Assembly (NCBI GenBank): GCA_003990745.1
Contig: RBNI01004987.1
Span: forward strand, 1 to 13,169
From: Jimgerdemannia flammicorona
Lineage: Eukaryota; Mucoromycota; Endogonomycetes; Endogonales; Endogonaceae
Direction of reading: 5' to 3'
Length of the DNA: 13,169 nucleotides
The notes under the pieces were generated by a model, which was not told where the DNA came from, ran no database searches, and was given only the letters and a program-made list of their open reading frames with translations. This document shows, one piece after another, positions 7,114-13,169 of the stretch (position 1 is its first letter; each line of letters opens with the position of its first letter). Made by a program: the position numbers and the translations under genes.

Positions 7114-8826
7114 TAGTCTATTGGACTCTATCCTTTATTAATACACCCATCTATCTAATATAAATATATTGAGCCCACCCCTATCCAATCCCCTTAGAGG
7201 GCCCTCCTCTCCCCACCCTATCACAATTAAAGACCACCAAGTCATTAACCATTACCACCCATCCACTACACTATTTGCAAATTCCTTCTACCAGATAGCG
7301 ACAATGCCCACCCTGGGGACCCCAACCCACCCACCATTCTGTCAATAAATCTCCCAACAACTCCTTCCATCTTAACAACTTCTCTTATAGACCCTTCTGT
7401 CACCCCTCCTCAAAAACGAAAAGCCAATGTCCAGCCAGCCCTACCCATATAGCTAAAACCTATCCTACAGTGAGCCATTCATTGCCCACACCTCCCACCA
7501 ACCTAGTTCTCAAATCTTCCCATCAACCTCTCTCTCTATCTGGTCCCCTCTTAACCCCCAACCATCTACCTACTGCTAACCAAAAGTCTCCCAGAACCTT
7601 GCACTCTCTCAGCCAATGTTCTGGTATATGTACAAATCTCCCAATTTGTCCAACATTATAACACTTCTCACAGTCCAGTCTTCCCCCATCCACCAGATGC
7701 CCAGTATGGAAATTCAATATGATATTTCTCTGAAGCATCCTCTATCATACTATCCAGAACTTGTGAGGAAGCCACCTCCTTACCTCAGCACTCCATGATC
7801 AGACTCCTGCTCAGTCCCACTCCTCACCAATCCCCACTACTTACAAACCACCAGGCCAAATATTCTGACCCAATCTCCTCTGGTACTCCACTCTATCACC
7901 AATGTTAAACTCAACCAGTAGAGCACTCCCCAATAGCAGTCTGTCTCATTGCCACATCTCTGGACCCTACAGCATCTCTCCTTCATTGCTATGCCAGCAT
8001 AAACCAATATAGTGAGCTCTATCCACTACCCTCTACCAGAAGCCTTTATACCTTAACTGATCACTCCCACCCAGATCCACTAATGATAGCAAGTCTCCCG
8101 AGGACCCTCTTGGAGAGAACCTCATCTCTCACACCTTCTGCATCAGTGGCACCCATTCTGCTCCCTGCAGTTCAGCAGTCCACTTCAGGCACCAAGCTCT
8201 CAGACTGTGGAGCCTCTTAGGAAGATCCACCAGTCCTAGCCCTCCTCGCACTACTGGTAATAATAAGGCATCCCAACTGATCTAGGACTGCCTCCCAGCC
8301 CAAATCTAAGCTCTAGCTAGCTTCATTAGCCTCTTCACCACCCAAGCTGGGAAGTCCAAGTAATAAGCAATATACCACAGCTTAGGGAACCAGTAAACAT
8401 TTGGAATTGATACCTGGCCTGCTAGCAAAATGTGGCAACCTCCCCAACTTCTAAGAGCCTCACCCCAAATGGCCACCCTCCTCTCCCACCACAACTGTGA
8501 GAGGACAGATCCATATACTGAAAGAAAGATGCCCAGGTACTGCACCATCTCTTCTACAGGAATAATTGTTCCTATGACATCCCCTCCTACAAGCCCATTC
8601 CCCAACACTATTGTCTCATACTTATACCAGTTGAGTTTTGCTCCAGAGTGTGCCTTGTACCATTCCACTGTCTCTTTAAGCACCTCAACATCTGATACCA
8701 AACCCAGTCCAACCACCATATCATCTGCAAAGGTCCCAACCTTCTACACCATACCATAGATAGAGAGCCCTGCCACCTTCCTGTAAATTCTATCCATCAG
8801 AGGCTCCAATGAAAGGGCATATAATA

Positions 8827-8842
8827 TAGGAGACAGTGGATC
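8827..8842 (+). repeat. U6 target-site duplication, left copy
   Basis: TAGGAGACAGTGGATC, identical to 8963-8978. It derives from the LINE codons for the D-P-L-S-P motif of the RT, so the duplicated motif occurs twice in ORF2. Confidence 0.9.
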
Positions 8843-8962
8843 ATCAAGTCCTTCAGAACCACTGACACTTGAAAAAATTGGAATGATACAGAGAAGATTA
8901 GCATGGCCCCTGCACAAGGATGACACTATCTTTCTGAGTAGATAGCCCTATATGGGCAAGTT
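8843..8962 (+). ncRNA. U6: U6 spliceosomal snRNA retropseudogene inserted in LINE ORF2
   Basis: U6 snRNA forms the catalytic core of the spliceosome. This copy, on the plus strand and opposite to the LINE, carries the near-universal core: ATTGGAATGATACAGAGAAG, with the ACAGAGA box at 8888-8894, TTAGC with the AGC triad at 8900-8902, then ATGGCCCCTGCACAAGGATG of the internal stem-loop and GACAC. A 5' GTCC-TTC-type hairpin precedes it (8848-8860), with changes that fit CpG loss, such as TTCA for TTCG and GGAATG for GGAACG. The 3' part can fold into two short hairpins (TATC/GATA and GCCC/GGGC) and ends in TT(T), like a Pol III terminator end. The copy looks essentially full length. A 16-bp duplication shows retrotransposition, so it is a pseudogene and not the working locus. 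Confidence 0.92.
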
Positions 8963-8978
8963 TAGGAGACAGTGGATC
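8963..8978 (+). repeat. U6 target-site duplication, right copy
   Basis: Second copy of TAGGAGACAGTGGATC. The first T may instead be the last U of the U6 transcript. The distance between copies (136) shifts the ORF2 frame by one. Confidence 0.9.
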
Positions 8979-11008
8979 CCTCTGAGGCACTCCTCTCTCT
9001 AAGAGAAATGGCAGACCTTAGTGACCATTACACATCAATGCTGTCCGACTCCCCTCCAACAGATTCAATATAGAAGCTCGAAATCATGAAGGAATACCAA
9101 TTCTATCCAGCACCTTGCCCAGCCACACTCTCTGAATATGATCATATGCCTTCTTCTAGTCCAGAAAAACCAGCCTCCCATCTAATCTACAAGTCTATGC
9201 TCCTTCAATGATACCATAGACCCAGGCTGTCCTATATCTGATAAGCCTGTCTCCAACAAATCCCCACTGCTCCTCCCCCAGTACCTATTAGGCAACTTTC
9301 TGCAACCTTGCCACAATCACCTTAGTAACCATCTTTCTATCCATATCCAGGAGTATGATCAGTCACCAGTTCTTCCAGTCCTCCCTCTCTCTCTTGTCCT
9401 TGTACAGAAGGGCCACCAGTCCTAAGTTCTGCCCACCAACCCACTCACCATTTAGGAGAATAAGGTCACATAGAGCTACCATTTCTCCTAATATCCCAGG
9501 GAATCTCACCATTTTCTTCCAAATGTTCCAAGGTAATCCATCCTCTTCTGGTGCTGTTCCAAGCCTAGTTGCTGCAAGGACTCTCTAAATCTTCTCCTGG
9601 ACTGGTAGGATCAAATCTCCCAGGCCCTCTACCTGAAGTAGCTCACAATTCTCCAGGGTGTTACTGATTGTTTGGGCATCAGCCCTCTCTTCCTTGTTGC
9701 TCTACAGCCCTCTCCACCTCTTCAACACTCTCAAGATCTGTTGTATACTGTGCACTATTTTCACCTCTGCATCAAGGATTCCATCCCATTAATATCTCAC
9801 TCTTCTCACCTTAAGGAGTCTTGATAAGTACCTAGTAGGCCTTTTACCCTCCTCAAGCCCCTGCCACCTCAGCCTAGCTGCCATTCCTTTCATATGTACC
9901 CCCTTCTCCTCTCTCAACACCTGTTGTAATTCCACTACCTCCATCTTAGCTCTCACCAACCTCCAATCATCCATCTCACCAGAGTTTATCATATCTACCC
10001 ATTCCATCTGCAGTCTAACCAACCAATTCAAAGCACACCTCACTCTTTTTCTTCTCTGCCTCTCAGCATCCCTTTCAGCTCTCCCCCAGTATATCCTTGC
10101 AGCTTCTTTCAACCTTATCTACCAAATACCTACTGCCATGCCTTCCTGTCTCCAGCTTGCAATCCTCTCCTGAATGTCCTCCACTCATGGGTCCCACAAT
10201 ATTTTCTCAGACAGCAGGAAGGAGTTAAGGCACCAATGTCTGGGTCCATCTCCACTCCACCCAAACTACCCCTGCCCTAACAGGCCCCAATAATCAGACC
10301 ATGGGCACCACTCCACCTCCAGAGACCTCTAGACATCTAAGCCCCAGCATTCGGCTGACAGAATCCAGTCAATTCTTATACCTAAGCTATTCATCTGGTG
10401 TGTGTAGATCCTCTTTTCTCCCCACTTTGTTCTGCCCATATCCACTAAGGAGCTAAGGTTCTCTACCTCCTTCTATGCATCCAGGCCACCACTTCTTCCA
10501 CCAGCACTCCTCTCTCCATCAGTTCTATCTAACTGAGGGTTTCACACCATATTAAAGTCCCCACCCAAAACATCTACCCCATCCTCCAAGAAAGTGCCCT
10601 CCTCTAAGAGCCTCTTAATTCATACAATCCTCTCACCCCTGGCTACCAGACAGTAGCAAGAGCCAACTCTCACTGGCTCCCACCCAGGTCGACACCACTC
10701 CCCCCAAACCAAGTGGTCTCCCCAGTTTCTGATTCCCCCTAGATCCTCCTTACCACTCTGCATCAATATCACCACTTTGCCAATCCATGCTACAGCTACT
10801 TCCCATTCTCTAGTCTACTCCACTTGATCCACATCATCCTCATACCATACATCCTGCAGCAGGAAGAGATCAGCCTCTAATCCCTTAAGCCAAGTGAAAA
10901 TGTTCTTATGTTACTCTGAACCCCATAGCTCATTCACATTAAGAGAAAAAATGTTGGTTGTACTGTTTATTGGAAATAATGTTTAGATGAGAAGTCCCCA
11001 CACTCTCT

Positions 11009-13037
11009 TTACTGCTCTACCTCTATCTGCTCCTGTACCAAGTCCAAGATATATTCAGCATCCTGCTCTTCCTCCTCAATTCTCCTTGCCTCCAGTCTCC
11101 CCAGAAGCTCATTCAGTTCCCTCTACTCCTTCTCCTCAAAATCCTCATGATACTCCTGACAGGCATCCTGCCAGAGCTGCAGGCCATGATGCTCTGTCCA
11201 ACAGTAGGCTGCCCACTCACCTGCCACCACAGCCAACTCAGCCTTCCTCTCCTCATTGACCTCATACCCCTCCTCCTCCAGAAAAACTACAAGTACTTCC
11301 ACCTTCAATGCCTCTACTACTCTATCACCATACAGGACCCTCACCCAATGCTCATCACTTACCCTCAAGTCCACCTCTCCCAACTCCTCAGTGGCCAAGT
11401 TATTCATCATCTGATACATCCAGAGTAAGTTCCCCACCTTCTTCCCCCCAGGCATCACTAGTTGACCCCTATCCAGCATTGTTTTGTCAGCCCCCACACT
11501 CGCAGCCTCATTCCATCTATCCTCAGGGACATCCACCAATTCCTCCTCACCTACAGCCACTACCTGACCCCCCTTTTCCTCCTCAGGAACTCCAAATCGT
11601 ACCCACTGGGCCCAATGCATTAGTATATCCACTGTCCCTTATCTCCTTGCTGCAGGTCCCTGCTAGACAAGAGGGGTAGGGGAGTCCTCCCAGTCTTCCT
11701 CCCAGACTTCAAATATGCTATCCTTATATGGATCACTGCTAGGTGCCTTCCTGGCCTCCTCTTGATCCCCCCCTGCTACCTCACCATTTCTGTCAGCACA
11801 AACACTCACCTTGGCTCCCCTGGTATTCTCACTACCCCCAGCAGACATTGATGCCTCTCTCCCTATCTTTGCCAGCAGCTCCCTCTTCAGCTTGCAGCCC
11901 TGAGACCTCTCCTACATTTTCTTGTCTACTTGAATATGCTTTCCCTCAACAATCTCCAAGTATGTCACCTCTACTATGCCTTCCAGGCCTTGCCCTTCTT
12001 TCTACTGCTCCACTCTATTCCTCCAATATCTCCAGCAGATCCTCCTCCTCCTCTTCCCTCTCCTTCACCCTTGACACCTTATAAATGAAGGCTCTCCACA
12101 GCATAACTGAAGGCCAGTCACTCATCTTCTCCATGGCCACTTTCCCAGCAAGCTGAATCTTGACATCCACATCTCTAGTCCTGAGAGTAGTTTCCTCCCA
12201 TACCTGAAATCCAATATTAACTACATCTCCATACTCTGTCATCACCTCCTCAACTCTCCTTCTGGTCTCAGCCATCATCACTATAGACACCCCTTTTACC
12301 AAAACCTGAACCACCCTGGGGTTCCACCTTAAGCAGTGCACCATAGGGACCACTACCTCCCCTACAGCCACTCCAATCTTCAATGCATCCTCCAGTAGAC
12401 CTGCCTCCTCAAGTCTCACCTCAACCCCCTCTAGCCTCTTCAGAAATCTCACTGAGGCAGCTCCAACCACCTACTTAGAGATAAGCCCCAGAACTATCTT
12501 CACTATCACTACCAAGTCCAGGAAGCACAAAGTTACAGTAAACTCCAAAGTTGACTTCTTGAGTAACAGTGCTACTGCCAGCCCTATCACACCATCAGCC
12601 AGGTCCCCTATCCACTTTGGGCCCAATAGTCTGGCCCCTCCATCAACTGTCACATCTGGATTTTTTTCCTGATCCACCATCACACCCCCATCAGCAGTCC
12701 CCTCTCCACTCCCAGCAACTTCACCACCAGCTCTTCCATCTATCAGATGAGAAACTGAACTCCTTGCCTCCACTTCTCTTTGCTTTCTCTTCCCCCCTGC
12801 CTGACCACCATGAGACCCAGCAGACCATCCTTCAGCCTTCAGCATATCTACAAAACTTCTCCCCTCCTATCCTCCTGCTCCTCTGCCAGTGCCACCGCTA
12901 CTGCCTAAACTGCCCTGCCAACTCAGACCCCCAAAAGATCCCATCCCCAATCTATACCCTCTTCCAACATATTGCCAGTTGAAAGCCCCAGGTCCACCCA
13001 ACCCAGTACACATATTGGCTCACATATTTGTTTTCAT
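11009..13037 (-). pseudogene. LINE ORF1 (Gag-like RNA-binding protein), decayed
   Basis: ORF1 proteins coat the LINE RNA. The start is ATG 13037-13035, set by alignment with the intact copy at 269: both have 25 codons to the WQ-VG motif (here AFNWQYVG), then GRSFVDMLKAEG after a Gly-rich stretch. A TGA replaces codon 6 and a TAG interrupts at about 12888. The frame continues through 12845-12471, TAG, and 12470-12015, shifts by one base near 12000, and resumes through 11990-11123 and on to TAA at 11009. About 675 codons in total. The middle is hydrophobic and basic, the C-terminal third acidic and Glu-rich with coiled-coil character. No CCHC knuckle is seen. Interior stops are TAG or TAA at likely Gln codons. 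Confidence 0.75.
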
Positions 13038-13122
13038 GTCCTTAGTAGCTTTCTCTAATAAATAATCCAAAAGTGTGTTCTGAAGTTTGTGTGATGTGAA
13101 TGTTAGTGGAGAGAGCTGGCTG

Positions 13123-13135
13123 TCCAGCTAAGGAT
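13123..13135 (+). repeat. LINE target-site duplication, right copy
   Basis: TCCAGCTAAGGAT lies directly after the LINE 5' end. Together with 7074-7086 it fixes the 5' boundary of the LINE at 13122. Confidence 0.8.
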
Positions 13136-13155
13136 CCCTACCAATACTGATCACC
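13136..13155 (+). other. Right flank of the LINE target site (continues the unknown ORF of 6380-7085)
   Basis: These 20 bases are the sequence that was joined to 7086 before the LINE arrived. They extend the reading frame of the unknown ORF by a few codons before a TGA at 13148-13150. Confidence 0.5.
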
Positions 13156-13169
13156 TTTTTTTTTTTTTT
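13156..13169 (-). repeat. Poly(T) tract at window end, possibly the poly(A) tail of another minus-strand LINE
   Basis: At least 14 T residues run into the window edge, 20 bases beyond the LINE target site. The orientation and purity match the LINE tail at 7086-7112. With no sequence to the right, a simple T homopolymer cannot be excluded. Confidence 0.4.

Larger units (their letters stand above)
7190..10970 (-). pseudogene. LINE ORF2: AP-endonuclease, reverse transcriptase, zinc finger (decayed, split by U6)
   Basis: ORF2 nicks the target and reverse-transcribes the LINE RNA onto it. The likely start is ATA 10970-10968 (a decayed ATG). Endonuclease: SLNVNELWGS from 10946, LFLLQD, GGDFNMV-stop-NPQLDR near 10575-10527, IDWIL, and WSDY near 10300, where the catalytic His of SDH is Tyr. 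Pre-RT: RWQGLEEGKRPTRYLSRL at about 9870-9820. RT: WKNW-stop-LIILLDMDRKM, FLD-stop-KKAYDH (motif A) near 9165-9130, RGVPQRDPLSP at 8996-8964, FADD intact at 8731-8720, LNWYKYE, YLGI. A thumb region with GGLGLVDLPKRLHSLRAW is near 8250-8195. A CxxC...H...C zinc finger lies at about 7685-7615. Frame is constant from 10970 to the U6 insertion, then offset by its 136 bp, and constant again to the end. Confidence 0.88.
7086..13122 (-). mobile_element. Full-length L1/Tx1-like LINE (decayed)
   Basis: A non-LTR retrotransposon of about 6.0 kb on the minus strand, including 136 bp added by the U6 insertion. From its 5' end it has a UTR (13122-13038), ORF1, a gap of about 40 bases, ORF2 (endonuclease, RT, C-terminal zinc finger), a short 3' region and a 27-base poly(A) seen as T at 7086-7112. 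A 13-bp duplication flanks it, so it is full-length. The RT box RGVPQRDPLSPILYALSLEPL points to the L1/Tx1 group and not to Tad1, whose box is typically GxPQGSPLSP, and I saw no RNase H domain. It is dead by stops, one frameshift in ORF1 and the U6 insertion, but less AT-shifted than the chromovirus. Confidence 0.9.

Noticed and set aside
8843..8962. A functional U6 gene
   Set aside because: It has a target-site duplication, sits inside a dead LINE, carries CpG-loss changes in the 5' stem and shows no clear upstream Pol III promoter.
11308..11679. Proline/serine-rich plus-strand ORFs across 7470-12982 (for example 10987-11259, 11308-11679, 11743-12084, 12569-12982)
   Set aside because: They are antisense shadows of LINE ORF1 and ORF2: the minus strand carries the recognisable endonuclease, RT and ORF1 motifs, and the Pro/Ser richness is the complement of Gly/Glu-rich codons.
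360..13169. Alternative genetic code with TAA/TAG read as Gln (ciliate-like), suggested by stops at Gln positions
   Set aside because: Stops also replace Trp (TAG) and Arg (TGA), catalytic residues are lost, frames shift, and the young ORF1 at 1-269 uses CAG and CAA for Gln with no TAA or TAG.
1..13169. CRISPR arrays, bacterial operons, tRNA or rRNA genes
   Set aside because: No spaced direct repeats, Shine-Dalgarno/operon structure or intact cloverleaf was found; all content is eukaryotic retroelement sequence.

Overview
The window reads as a transposon graveyard in a eukaryotic genome, most likely a filamentous fungus with cytosine methylation or a RIP-like process (moderate confidence; no host gene fixes the species). 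No intact host gene is visible. Nearly everything from about 360 onwards lacks CpG and has decayed by C-to-T / G-to-A transitions. Gln, Arg and Trp codons have become TAG, TAA or TGA, His and Cys have become Tyr, and catalytic Asp or Glu have become Asn or Lys. Open reading frames are therefore short; the elements show up as family motifs in collinear frames with stops in them.

Region by region: (1) 1-~353, minus strand: the 5' end of a young non-LTR retrotransposon (LINE), CpG-rich, with ORF1 open to the left edge. (2) ~730-~5806, plus strand: one decayed Ty3/gypsy chromovirus in the order gag, zinc knuckle, dUTPase, protease, RT, RNase H, integrase, chromodomain. The dUTPase lies between nucleocapsid and protease, as in betaretroviruses. 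Its gag is split by a 292-bp retroposon (probable tRNA-derived SINE) with a perfect 16-bp target-site duplication. (3) ~5807-7085, plus strand: an unrecognised decayed coding region. It starts in the chromodomain frame, is Gln-rich and coiled-coil-like, then passes to another unknown frame. (4) 7086-13122, minus strand: a full-length, dead L1/Tx1-like LINE (5'UTR, ORF1, ORF2 with AP-endonuclease, RT and C-terminal zinc finger, poly(A)), flanked by a 13-bp target-site duplication. Its RT is interrupted by a U6 snRNA retropseudogene that has its own 16-bp duplication. (5) 13123-13155: the far side of the LINE target site, followed by another poly(T) tract at the window end, possibly the tail of a further minus-strand LINE.

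The nesting gives a partial history. The chromovirus and adjoining unknown ORF came first, then the SINE and the full-length LINE inserted into them, then U6 inserted into the LINE. The CpG-rich LINE at the left edge is the youngest. The two LINE copies share an alignable 5'UTR and ORF1 N-terminus, so they are one family sampled at two ages. LINE enzymes of this family are the natural candidates for mobilising the SINE and the U6 RNA.
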